Assembly (NCBI GenBank): GCA_019416395.1
Contig: DXXH01000025.1
Location: 25,308 to 31,082 of the forward strand
Length of the DNA: 5,775 nt
Origin: Clostridiales bacterium
GTDB taxonomy: Bacteria > Bacillota > Clostridia > Oscillospirales > Acutalibacteraceae
Direction of reading: 5' to 3'
Part shown: in pieces, positions 1 through 5,775 of the stretch
Layout: every line of letters starts with the position of its first letter
Numbering within the stretch: position 1 is the stretch's first letter
The notes under the pieces: generated by a model
Told to the model about the DNA's origin: nothing
What the model saw: only the letters and a program-made list of their open reading frames with translations
The model's database searches: none
Made by a program: the position numbers and the translations under genes

Positions 1-436
1 ACTCAGAAGTAAAAATGTTTGTTATGGATAGCCCGCCTCGTTCTAAATCTTTCATAAGGGGAATTGTATCCGTAGTCGAACCAATGGCTATCACAAATTC
101 TTTCCCCAATGTGTCAATTACACCTTTTACTTCTGGAAAAACTACCCGCGTCCCTTGAATAGCCAGCATCAAGCTGACATCCTTTCGAGGGTTTCGGCAA
201 AAGCCATATTCACGGTACAACTCTTCCAAATCCAATGCGTAAATCTCCGCTTCCGTTTGAAAATTCGGTAGCCCGAGCATGTGCTTTCGATGTACTTTTT
301 TCCAGTGAGCGTAAAAATTTTCCGCGGACATCTCAGTGTGACCATTGATTGCCAAAATCTCCCGTACCGCGTTTACGGACCCGTTTCTTGTGTTAAAAAG
401 CGTCCCATACGCATCAAAGATAATCGCTTTTAGCAA
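1..436 (-). CDS. HAD-superfamily hydrolase, haloacid dehalogenase-like (3' end beyond window)
   Basis: The first 145 codons of a gene whose C-terminus lies beyond the window edge. The protein opens with LLKAIIFDAYGTLF, the HAD motif I, with the nucleophilic Asp at residue 8. The position two residues later is Tyr, not the Asp used by most HAD phosphatases; DAYGT is the form known in L-2-haloacid dehalogenase-like members. A helical cap region follows (about 16-95), then FPEVKGVIDTLG (100-111) and a motif II-like strand VIAIGSTTDT (115-124) with Ser/Thr. The end, around IFTSE, is where subfamily IA proteins run on to the motif III Lys and the motif IV acids; these are not in view. The start is TTG, 7 nt after a perfect AAGGAGG. 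It lies 64 bp after recD2 with no terminator between, so co-transcription is possible. GC is about 44%, against roughly 54% in sampled recD2 lines. HAD membership is solid; the substrate (phosphate ester or haloacid) is unknown. Confidence 0.85.
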   Translation of the reverse strand, partial: MLKAIIFDAYGTLFNTRNGSVNAVREILAINGHTEMSAENFYAHWKKVHRKHMLGLPNFQTEAEIYALDLEELYREYGFCRNPRKDVSLMLAIQGTRVVFPEVKGVIDTLGKEFVIAIGSTTDTIPLMKDLERGGLSITNIFTSE

Positions 437-443
437 AGAAATT

Positions 444-450
444 CCTCCTT
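444..450 (-). promoter_or_regulatory. Shine-Dalgarno site fixing the TTG start of the HAD gene
   Basis: On the minus strand this reads AAGGAGG, a full match to the anti-Shine-Dalgarno, with a 7-nt spacer to the TTG at 436. It is the main reason for choosing TTG, since no in-frame ATG precedes the conserved FDAYGT motif. Confidence 0.85.
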
Positions 451-500
451 CACACTGGACCGCTGTTAACTTCTTGCTGCGGTTACCACGCCCAAGTCCG

Positions 501-2714
501 TTATGTGTCTCTTTCCAGAAAATATTTCAATCCCGTATAGCGCCGTGTTTTCCGGTCGTTCTCAATCATAGCGTCAACTACCCCACGCTGCCCCACCAGA
601 ATCAGCAACTGTTTGGCCCGGGTCACTCCGGTATACAGCAGGTTTCGATAGCAAAGCTGTTTCGGGGGTTTGAGCACAGGGATAATCACCGCTGGGAATT
701 CATTGCCCTGGCTTTTGTGAACGGTAATCGCGTAGGCAGGCTCCAGCTCCGTGGAAGCATGCTCGAAATCGTACAGCACGTCCTTATCGTCGATATGGAC
801 ATGGAGCGCCCCGCCCGGACGGTCAATCTCTGTGACTACGCCCATATCCCCATTGAACACCCCTTCTCCTGTGGTTCCGTCGTCCTTTGTCCAGGGCAGG
901 TTGTAGTCGTTGCGGATTTGCATCACCTTATCCCCTAAACGGAACAAGGTTCCATTGATTTTCACCTCTTGCTTGTCCTTGGACGGGGGATTGATCGCCT
1001 CGCGCAAAAGCTTATTCAGCTCCACTGTTCCAAGCTCTCCCTTTCTACCAGGGCACAACACCTGGATATCCGTTACGCTGGAATACCCATAACTTCTAGG
1101 CAACCGCACCGCCCCTAAGGACACGATTAACTGAGCAGCTTTTTCTCCATTCTCTTGAGGCAAAAAGAAAAAGTCGCTATCCCGCCGGTTCAATTCCGGC
1201 ATTTTGCCTTCCACGATCCGATGGGCGTTGGTCACAATCAGACTTTCCATAGACTGGCGGAAAATCTCTTTCAACTGCACTGTGGGAAAAAGTCCGGAAG
1301 AAATCAAATCCCCCAACACGTTTCCCGCTCCCACGCTGGGAAGCTGGTCGCTATCCCCTACCAACACCAACCGGCAAGAAAAAGGCAGCGCCCGCAACAC
1401 GCTTTCAAACACATAGGTGTCCACCATGGAAAGCTCATCGATGACCAAACAGTCACACTCCAAGGGATTTCGCTCATTGCGGGTAAACACCGGGTTATCC
1501 TGCTCGTCCCAATCCACTTGAAGCATACGGTGAATCGTCTTCGCCTCTTCCCCGGTCAGCTCGCTCATTCGCTTGGCTGCCCGCCCTGTGGGAGCCGCCA
1601 GAAACACCCTCTCACCTGCTTCCTTTAAAAGGTGAATAATGGCGTTCAATGTGGTTGTCTTACCAGTGCCAGGTCCGCCGGTCAAAATCAAGATTCCTTG
1701 CTCTAAAGCGGCGCGAATGGCTTCCTTTTGCTTTTCCGCGTATTGGATCCCCTTGTTCTTCTCAATAGCGGCAATTTTCTGGTCAGCTCCATGAATCGTG
1801 TTGGGAGTCATGGACAGCATGGTTTTCATACGGGCCGCAATGTAGGCTTCTGAAGCATGTTGCTTTTGTAAAAACAGGTAATCCCGGTCATGAAATGTTT
1901 CACAGACGGTGTGGAAGCTCTGGCACAGCGTATACACCCCATCTTGCACTGCCTCTAGCTCCACCCCCAGCAGCTGTGCCGCCGCGCCGCACAGCTTGTC
2001 CAAAGGCAGGCAGGTATGGCCGTTGTTCAGGTTATGCCGCAGCACATACAGGATCCCCGCCTGCACACGGCCTGTATCATCCCGGGCTTTTTCCATAGAT
2101 TCCGCGATGGCATCTGCGATTTCAAAACTGATATCCATGCCTTCGCCACACAGGCAATAAGGGTCCTCTTGAATACAGGCCACAGAAGCTTCCCCAAACT
2201 GTTTCCACACCAGAACAGTCTCTTCCGGCCGGACGCCGTACGCCCCCAGGAACATCATCAGCTCACGGATCCCGTAGACCCGCTTCAATTCTTCCCCGAT
2301 TTCCTTGGCCTTTTCCTGGGTGATCCCTTTGATCTGTGCCAGGCGTTCCGGATCGTTTTCCATCACCTCTAGGGCTTTTTCCCCAAAGGCTTGTATGATC
2401 CTTCTTGCCATGGCAGGGCCTACCCCTTTTACCGCTCCTGAGGAAAGGTATTTCAGCATAGCGGCAGTGGTGGCGGGCCTGGCGCGGTCAAAGGTTTCCG
2501 CCTTGAACTGGTCCCCAAATGCCGGGTGACTGGTCCACGTGCCATAAACCCGCAACTCTTCCCCCTCACTGACAAAGGGGAATGACCCTACCACCGTGAC
2601 GATCCCTGCCTCGGTAGCTAAATCCATGACCGTATATTGGTTTTTGTCGTTGTGATATGTAACATGCTCCACCGAACCGCAAAGCTCCAGCAGGGCGCTT
2701 TCCTGTTCCGCCAA
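501..2714 (-). CDS. recD2: RecD2-type ATP-dependent 5'-3' DNA helicase
   Basis: A 737-residue superfamily 1B helicase, close to the usual RecD2 length (about 715-800). RecD2 enzymes unwind DNA 5' to 3' and act in replication-fork maintenance and repair without RecB or RecC. Domains in order: an N-terminal OB-like region (about 8-78, with VEHVTYHNDKNQYTVM); helix-hairpin-helix repeats (about 91-145, GAVKGVGPAMARRI and IKGITQEKAKEIG); a linker domain to about 320; then the motor. Helicase motifs visible are Walker A GGPGTGKT 346-353, motif Ia APTGRAAKRM 374-383, Walker B VIDELSMVD 424-432, motif III GDSDQLPSVGAG 453-464, motif IV FRQ 485-487, motif V VHKSQG 665-670 and motif VI YTGVTRAK 694-701 with the arginine finger near R699. 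An SH3-like insert probably occupies about 590-650. All key residues are present. The start is TTG, the first standard start codon after an in-frame stop, with GGGGGAAGGA just upstream. It begins 22 bp after the small membrane protein gene and probably shares its transcript. Confidence 0.96.
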   Translation of the reverse strand: MAEQESALLELCGSVEHVTYHNDKNQYTVMDLATEAGIVTVVGSFPFVSEGEELRVYGTWTSHPAFGDQFKAETFDRARPATTAAMLKYLSSGAVKGVGPAMARRIIQAFGEKALEVMENDPERLAQIKGITQEKAKEIGEELKRVYGIRELMMFLGAYGVRPEETVLVWKQFGEASVACIQEDPYCLCGEGMDISFEIADAIAESMEKARDDTGRVQAGILYVLRHNLNNGHTCLPLDKLCGAAAQLLGVELEAVQDGVYTLCQSFHTVCETFHDRDYLFLQKQHASEAYIAARMKTMLSMTPNTIHGADQKIAAIEKNKGIQYAEKQKEAIRAALEQGILILTGGPGTGKTTTLNAIIHLLKEAGERVFLAAPTGRAAKRMSELTGEEAKTIHRMLQVDWDEQDNPVFTRNERNPLECDCLVIDELSMVDTYVFESVLRALPFSCRLVLVGDSDQLPSVGAGNVLGDLISSGLFPTVQLKEIFRQSMESLIVTNAHRIVEGKMPELNRRDSDFFFLPQENGEKAAQLIVSLGAVRLPRSYGYSSVTDIQVLCPGRKGELGTVELNKLLREAINPPSKDKQEVKINGTLFRLGDKVMQIRNDYNLPWTKDDGTTGEGVFNGDMGVVTEIDRPGGALHVHIDDKDVLYDFEHASTELEPAYAITVHKSQGNEFPAVIIPVLKPPKQLCYRNLLYTGVTRAKQLLILVGQRGVVDAMIENDRKTRRYTGLKYFLERDT

Positions 2715-2716
2715 AG

Positions 2717-2726
2717 TCCTTCCCCC
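2717..2726 (-). promoter_or_regulatory. Shine-Dalgarno site for recD2 (TTG start)
   Basis: Minus strand GGGGGAAGGA. The GGGGGA part sits 6 nt before the TTG at 2714. Reading upstream in frame there is no ATG, GTG or TTG before a TAG stop, so TTG is the only reasonable start. A nearby ATG at 2728 is out of frame. Confidence 0.75.
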
Positions 2727-2736
2727 ATCGCACTGG

Positions 2737-3075
2737 TTATTGATCTTCTTCTATCATATGATACACCAGATCGTCCTGTTTGCATAGCCGCAGATTGGGA
2801 TACCGCCGTTCCAAGATCTTGCAGACTGCCTCTATCTGAGGATCCTCACTCTGATTCAGGCACAACAGCTTGCAATTTTCCCACTCCAGCCACCGGAGCC
2901 TGGCTGCCGCTCCCCGGACCAGCTGTTCACAATCCTCACCGCTGGTGGGAATCACCACCAGGGCACCATTTTCCGGCTTCAAGGGCTTCAATAGCCAAAA
3001 GATTCCTCTGCGGATCAAATCCACCAAGCCCAACGCCGCCAAAAAAGCAAAAAGGCCCCAAAACAGCAGTTTCAT
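2737..3075 (-). CDS. Small membrane-anchored protein of unknown function
   Basis: A 112-residue protein that I do not recognise as a named family. Residues 1-20 (MKLLFWGLFAFLAALGLVDL) form one hydrophobic helix followed by Arg-Arg at 22-23 and a second short hydrophobic patch, GIFWLLK (24-30). The positive-inside rule puts the C-terminal part in the cytoplasm. Residues 38-105 alternate predicted strands and helices: ALVVIPTSG, a helix through about 65, CKLLCLNQ, a helix DPQIEAVCKILERRY, then LRLCKQDDL. This beta-alpha-beta-alpha-beta pattern resembles half of a Rossmann or glycosyltransferase-like fold, but there is no DxD or other catalytic motif, so no enzymatic role is claimed. Four cysteines (49, 69, 72, 85) and a fifth at 98 are scattered without a clear metal-site pattern. 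The ATG has a strong AGGAGG 9 nt upstream (3085-3090). It ends 22 bp before recD2 and lies between metK and recD2. That it is a real gene is well supported; its function is unknown. Confidence 0.85.
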   Translation of the reverse strand: MKLLFWGLFAFLAALGLVDLIRRGIFWLLKPLKPENGALVVIPTSGEDCEQLVRGAAARLRWLEWENCKLLCLNQSEDPQIEAVCKILERRYPNLRLCKQDDLVYHMIEEDQ

Positions 3076-3143
3076 ACAGCGCCACCTCCTATAGACATTC
3101 TATGTCAAAGAGAAAGTGTGGTGCTTTTCCACTCACGGAAAGA

Positions 3144-3161
3144 GCGGACCCGAAGGTCCGC
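3144..3161 (-). terminator. UUCG-capped hairpin after metK, probable weak terminator
   Basis: The minus strand reads GCGGACC, TTCG, GGTCCGC: a perfect 7-bp GC-rich stem closed by a C(UUCG)G tetraloop, one of the most stable RNA loops. Three further pairs (G-U, G-C, G-U) can extend the base. It begins 11 nt after the metK stop. The following tract, TCTTTCC, is a poor U-run, so termination may be partial. The hairpin could instead protect the metK mRNA 3' end from exonucleases. Read on the plus strand it has no T-run. Confidence 0.6.
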
Positions 3162-3172
3162 CCCAAAGTTTC

Positions 3173-4357
3173 TTAATGACCCGCTACAGCTTTCAAAAGC
3201 GCTTCTGTACGGTTTGTCTTCTCCCAGGATACTCCCAGGTCTTCCCGGCCCATATGACCGTAAGCAGCCAAAGGACGATAGATGGGACGGCGCAAATCCA
3301 GATCTTTGATAATGGCAGTGGGCCGCAAATCAAACACCTGTTGCACCGCTTGAGCCAACAGCTCATCGCTGACTTTCCCTGTGCCGAAGGTATCCACCAT
3401 AATAGACACAGGGTGAGCTACACCAATGGCGTAAGCCAACTCAATTTCGCAACGGCGGGCAAGTCCGGAAGCCACAATATTCTTGGCAACCCACCGGGCA
3501 GCATAGGCGGCAGAACGGTCCACTTTGGTGGGATCCTTGCCGGAAAAAGCGCCGCCGCCGTGACGGCCATATCCGCCGTAGGTATCCACGATAATTTTCC
3601 GTCCAGTCAAGCCGCTGTCCCCTACGGGGCCACCGATTACAAACCGTCCTGTGGGATTGATGTAAATCCGGGTGTTTTGGTCCACCAATTCCGAAGGAAC
3701 CACAGGCTTAATCACGTATTTGACCAGATCTTTCTTCAACTTATCCATCTTGACGTCTTCGTCGTGCTGGGTGGAAATCACGATGGCGTCTACACGCCTT
3801 ACCTTCTCCCCATCATACTCCACAGTCACCTGGGTCTTTCCATCGGGACGAAGATACTTCAAAGTGCCGTCCTTCCGGACCTGGGCCAGCTGCTTGGCCA
3901 ACTTATGGGACAAAGAGATGGCCAAGGGCATCAATTCCGGAGTTTCGTCACAGGCATAGCCAAACATCATGCCTTGATCACCAGCGCCAGTCAGGCTATT
4001 CTCGTCCGTTTCGCCGTTTTTCGCTTCCAAAGACTGGTTTACACCCATTGCAATATCCGGAGACTGGGTGTCAATGGAAGTCAGCACACCGCAAGTGTTG
4101 CCGTCAAATCCGCACTTGGGATCGTCGTAGCCAATCTCTTTTACCACTTGCCGCACAATCGCCGGAATATCCACATAGCAAGATGTGGTGATCTCACCCA
4201 TAACATGAATGACGCCAGTAGTGGCCGTGGTCTCACAAGCTACATGGGCCTCCGGATCCTGTTCCAAAATAGCGTCCAGTACAGCGTCGGAAATCTGGTC
4301 GCAGACTTTATCGGGGTGCCCCTCAGTTACGGATTCGGAAGTAAATAATTTTTTCAT
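3173..4357 (-). CDS. metK: S-adenosylmethionine synthetase (methionine adenosyltransferase)
   Basis: Makes S-adenosylmethionine from methionine and ATP, releasing phosphate and pyrophosphate; a cytoplasmic tetramer in characterised bacteria. The 394 residues fit the family (about 380-400). Visible landmarks are GHPDK at 13-17 near the N-terminus (ATP/Mg site), CETTATTG 41-48, family signature 1 GAGDQGMMFGYA 124-135, GDSGLTGRK 246-254, and family signature 2 GGGAFSGKDPTKVDRS 267-282 (glycine-rich phosphate-binding loop). The C-terminus GHMGREDLGVSWEK (367-380) is also typical. The frame stays open upstream to a TTG at 4405, but I place the start at ATG 4357: it gives the canonical MKKLFTSESVTEGHPDK, has AAAGGGG 7 nt upstream, and the longer version would begin inside the riboswitch terminator. 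It is the first gene after a SAM-I riboswitch, which fits feedback control by its own product. No defects are seen. Confidence 0.98.
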   Translation of the reverse strand: MKKLFTSESVTEGHPDKVCDQISDAVLDAILEQDPEAHVACETTATTGVIHVMGEITTSCYVDIPAIVRQVVKEIGYDDPKCGFDGNTCGVLTSIDTQSPDIAMGVNQSLEAKNGETDENSLTGAGDQGMMFGYACDETPELMPLAISLSHKLAKQLAQVRKDGTLKYLRPDGKTQVTVEYDGEKVRRVDAIVISTQHDEDVKMDKLKKDLVKYVIKPVVPSELVDQNTRIYINPTGRFVIGGPVGDSGLTGRKIIVDTYGGYGRHGGGAFSGKDPTKVDRSAAYAARWVAKNIVASGLARRCEIELAYAIGVAHPVSIMVDTFGTGKVSDELLAQAVQQVFDLRPTAIIKDLDLRRPIYRPLAAYGHMGREDLGVSWEKTNRTEALLKAVAGH

Positions 4358-4364
4358 AGCAATT

Positions 4365-4371
4365 CCCCTTT
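4365..4371 (-). promoter_or_regulatory. Shine-Dalgarno site fixing the metK start
   Basis: Minus strand AAAGGGG with a 7-nt spacer to the ATG at 4357. It decides between this start and the TTG 48 bp upstream at 4405, which has no ribosome site and overlaps the terminator's U-run. Confidence 0.8.
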
Positions 4372-4403
4372 CTAAAAAGTCTTTCCCATCAAGGTTAATT
4401 CCC

Positions 4404-4439
4404 AAAAGAAAAGGACCACTCGAAAAACGAGGGGTCCTT
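4404..4439 (-). terminator. Riboswitch-controlled intrinsic terminator of the metK leader
   Basis: The minus strand gives AAGGACCCCTCG, loop TTTTT, then CGAGTGGTCCTT: twelve stem positions with a single C-U mismatch, followed by TTTTCTTTT. It lies 46 bases before the metK ATG and just after the SAM-I aptamer, so it is the expression platform. The competing antiterminator uses 4456-4445 (CGAAAGATGAGG) paired to 4432-4421 (CCTCGTTTTTCG), a 12-bp helix with only G-U wobbles. It consumes the inner part of the terminator stem and its loop. The same GATGAGG is the 3' strand of aptamer helix P1, so ligand binding should favour termination. Confidence 0.93.
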
Positions 4440-4444
4440 CTTCA

Positions 4445-4561
4445 CCTCATCTTTCGGTTTACACCGCAGGAATTGGCACCTTGTTTCCGGTTGTCCACAA
4501 GGACAACGCTTACAGGTTGCCGGGCATCACAGGGCCTGTCCCTCCGCCTCTCTTGATAAGG
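4445..4561 (-). ncRNA. SAM-I (S-box) riboswitch aptamer upstream of metK
   Basis: A 117-nt aptamer in the 5' leader of metK that senses S-adenosylmethionine. P1 is CCTTATC (4561-4555) with GATGAGG (4451-4445), seven pairs including one U-G. The S-box signatures are present: AAGAGAGGCGGAGGGA (4554-4539), the kink-turn partner GATGCC followed by CGGCAACC, and GGTGCCAATTCCTGC (4480-4466), which matches the family core almost exactly. P3 carries a TTGTCC/GGACAA hairpin (4506-4491). P4 is CGGT, GTAA loop, ACCG (4466-4455). The four-way-junction architecture is complete and no core element looks damaged. Known S-box logic is transcriptional OFF at high SAM, and the terminator and antiterminator immediately downstream agree with that. 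Confidence 0.97.
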
Positions 4562-4585
4562 AAATATTCATTTGTTCAAGATAAA

Positions 4586-4614
4586 ATTATAGCAGCTTGT
4601 CTATCGTTTGTCAA
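4586..4614 (-). promoter_or_regulatory. Consensus sigma-A promoter of the metK leader
   Basis: The minus strand has a perfect -35 TTGACA (4614-4609), a 17-bp spacer and a perfect -10 TATAAT (4591-4586). Transcription should start near 4577, about 16 nt before riboswitch helix P1. A run of six A residues (4632-4627) falls near -50 to -55 and could act as an UP-like element; that part is inference. It lies 47 bp downstream of the tuf terminator, so metK is transcribed independently of tuf. Confidence 0.93.
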
Positions 4615-4660
4615 TGCTGGAAACTGTTTTTTCTGAACTATCTCATTCATTAAATACACG

Positions 4661-4690
4661 TAAAAAAGCCGCCCCAAATTGGGACGGCTT
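4661..4690 (-). terminator. Intrinsic terminator of tuf
   Basis: The minus strand reads AAGCCGTCCC, then AATTT, then GGGGCGGCTT and a T-run (TTTTTT in total). The stem has ten pairs with one U-G, and an extra A-U pair may close a smaller loop. It begins 33 bp after the tuf stop codon and is the expected end of the translation-factor transcript. Read on the plus strand the hairpin is followed by CTTTAAT, a much weaker run, so any bidirectional action would be minor. Confidence 0.93.
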
Positions 4691-4722
4691 CTTTAATACA
4701 AAGGAATAGTTTCAAAAGAAAC

Positions 4723-5775
4723 TTAGGCGTTGATCGCAGTAACCACGCCGGAGCCAACAGTACGGCCACCTTCACGGATAGCGAAACGCAGGCCCTCTTC
4801 GATAGCGATGGGGGTGATCAGCTCAACGTCCATCACAACGTTATCGCCAGGCATGCACATCTCGGTGCCCTCGGGCAGAGAGATAACGCCAGTCACGTCA
4901 GTAGTACGGAAATAGAACTGAGGACGATAGTTGTTGAAGAAAGGAGTATGACGGCCACCTTCGTCCTTGGTCAGAACGTAAACCTGACCCTTGAACTTGG
5001 TGTGGGGATGAATGGTGCCGGGCTTAGCCAGAACCTGGCCGCGCTCGATATCATTTCTCTGGATACCACGCAGCAGAACGCCGATGTTGTCGCCAGCCTC
5101 AGCGAAGTCCAGCAACTTACGGAACATTTCGATGCCGGTAACAACGGACTTCTTGGTCTCGTCAGCCAGACCGACAATCTCAACTTCCTCGCTCATCTTC
5201 AGGATGCCACGCTCCACACGGCCGGTAGCAACAGTACCACGGCCAGTGATGGTGAACACGTCCTCAACGGGCATCAAGAAGGGCAGGTCGTCGTTACGAG
5301 CAGGAGTGGGGATATACTCGTCAACAGCGTCCATGAGTTCCAGAATGCACTTGTACTCGGGAGCGTTGATGTCGGTAGAAGTGCTCTCCAGAGCAGCCAG
5401 AGCGGAACCCTTGATGATGGGGGTATCGTCGCCCGGGAAGTCATACTCGTTCAGCAGATCGCGGATTTCCATCTCGACCAGCTCCAGCAGTTCGGGATCG
5501 TCAACCTGATCGCACTTGTTCATGAACACAACGATATAGGGCACGCCCACCTGACGGGACAGCAGGATGTGCTCACGGGTCTGAGGCATGGGGCCGTCAG
5601 CAGCAGACACAACCAGGATAGCGCCGTCCATCTGAGCAGCACCGGTGATCATGTTCTTAACATAGTCAGCGTGGCCGGGGCAGTCCACGTGAGCATAGTG
5701 ACGCTTGTCAGTCTCGTACTCAACGTGAGCGGTGTTGATGGTGATGCCGCGCTCCCGCTCTTCGGGGGCCTTATC
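4723..5775 (-). CDS. tuf: Elongation factor Tu (N-terminus beyond window)
   Basis: The GTPase that delivers aminoacyl-tRNA to the ribosome A site. 350 residues are present; by comparison with the family (about 395-400) roughly the first 50 are outside, including the P-loop GHVDHGKT (G1). In the visible part, G2 is RGITI (9-13), G3 DCPGH (31-35), G4 NKCD (86-89) and G5 GSAL (123-126). Domain 2 begins near 165 (FLMPVEDVFTITGRGTVATGRVERG) and domain 3 near 255 (KFKGQVYVLTKDEGGRHTPFF), ending RTVGSGVVTAINA. A short insertion after G5 (ESTSTDINAPEYKC) is of the kind seen in clostridial EF-Tu. The frame is open to the right edge, and the GTG at 5688 is the internal Val of HVDCPGH, not a start. Codon choice is strongly biased (AAC for Asn, ATC for Ile), as expected for a very highly expressed gene. 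Its own terminator follows. Confidence 0.98.
   Translation of the reverse strand, partial: DKAPEERERGITINTAHVEYETDKRHYAHVDCPGHADYVKNMITGAAQMDGAILVVSAADGPMPQTREHILLSRQVGVPYIVVFMNKCDQVDDPELLELVEMEIRDLLNEYDFPGDDTPIIKGSALAALESTSTDINAPEYKCILELMDAVDEYIPTPARNDDLPFLMPVEDVFTITGRGTVATGRVERGILKMSEEVEIVGLADETKKSVVTGIEMFRKLLDFAEAGDNIGVLLRGIQRNDIERGQVLAKPGTIHPHTKFKGQVYVLTKDEGGRHTPFFNNYRPQFYFRTTDVTGVISLPEGTEMCMPGDNVVMDVELITPIAIEEGLRFAIREGGRTVGSGVVTAINA

Noticed and set aside
437..500. Possible terminator or promoter between recD2 and the HAD gene
   Set aside because: Only a loose ACCGC/GCGGT pairing with a 15-nt loop and no T-run is present, and no convincing -35/-10 pair was found; I treat the gap as plain intergenic sequence.
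345..938. Plus-strand open frame of 197 codons overlapping the recD2 3' end and the HAD 5' end
   Set aside because: It crosses two genes on the other strand that have clear motifs and ribosome sites; its product looks like an antisense translation with no domain.
3103..3108. TTGACA on the minus strand upstream of the small membrane protein gene
   Set aside because: A -10 at 16-18 bp spacing would fall on or past the Shine-Dalgarno and ATG, with no TATAAT-like sequence there. The nearby TAGAAT has no -35 at the right distance.
2637..3176. Plus-strand open frame of 179 codons across the small gene and the recD2 start
   Set aside because: Low-complexity Pro/Ser/Arg-rich translation typical of an antisense shadow; no ribosome site was noticed and the opposite strand holds supported genes.
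3116..4348. Open frame of 410 codons on the plus strand opposite metK
   Set aside because: It is codon-aligned antisense to metK. It stays open because metK avoids TTA, CTA and TCA codons. The protein has no recognisable domain, and metK is certain.
4358..4405. Longer metK start at TTG 4405, adding 16 residues
   Set aside because: It begins within the U-run of the riboswitch terminator, has no ribosome site, and the extra residues are not part of the conserved MetK N-terminus.
4615..4660. AT-rich segment between the tuf terminator and the metK promoter
   Set aside because: Apart from the A-run near -50, no repeat, operator dyad or small gene could be supported.

Overview
This window reads as ordinary chromosomal DNA of a low-to-mid GC Firmicute, most likely a clostridium of the Oscillospiraceae/Ruminococcaceae kind. 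The grounds are purine-rich Shine-Dalgarno sites, frequent TTG starts, a SAM-I (S-box) riboswitch ahead of metK, a RecD2-type helicase (the RecBC-independent form typical of Firmicutes) and an EF-Tu of clostridial type. The taxonomic call is inference from gene content and was not tested by alignment.

All five genes lie on the minus strand, so transcription runs from the right edge to the left. Right to left they are: the 3' seven-eighths of tuf (EF-Tu, 5775-4723), closed by a strong intrinsic terminator (4690-4661); a consensus sigma-A promoter (TTGACA, 17 bp, TATAAT at 4614-4586); a SAM-I riboswitch aptamer (4561-4445) with its own terminator/antiterminator platform (4456-4404); metK (4357-3173, SAM synthetase); a UUCG-capped hairpin (3161-3144) with a poor U-tract; a 112-residue membrane-anchored protein of unknown function (3075-2737); recD2 (2714-501); and the 5' part of a HAD-superfamily hydrolase (436-1), cut by the window edge.

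The best-supported regulatory unit is promoter, SAM-I aptamer, terminator and metK. When S-adenosylmethionine is plentiful, the aptamer's P1 helix holds a strand that would otherwise form a 12-bp antiterminator, so the terminator folds and metK is shut off. The competing helices can be read directly from the sequence. The membrane protein and recD2 are 22 bp apart and probably share a transcript. No clear promoter is visible in front of them and the hairpin after metK is a weak terminator, so read-through from metK is plausible but unproven.

I see no CRISPR array, insertion sequence, tRNA, rRNA or prophage signal. The only stretch over 300 bp without a protein gene (4358-4722) is accounted for by the riboswitch, promoter and terminators. 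I did not find an undescribed system here. The least explained items are the small membrane protein and the HAD gene, whose base composition is lower in GC than its neighbours.
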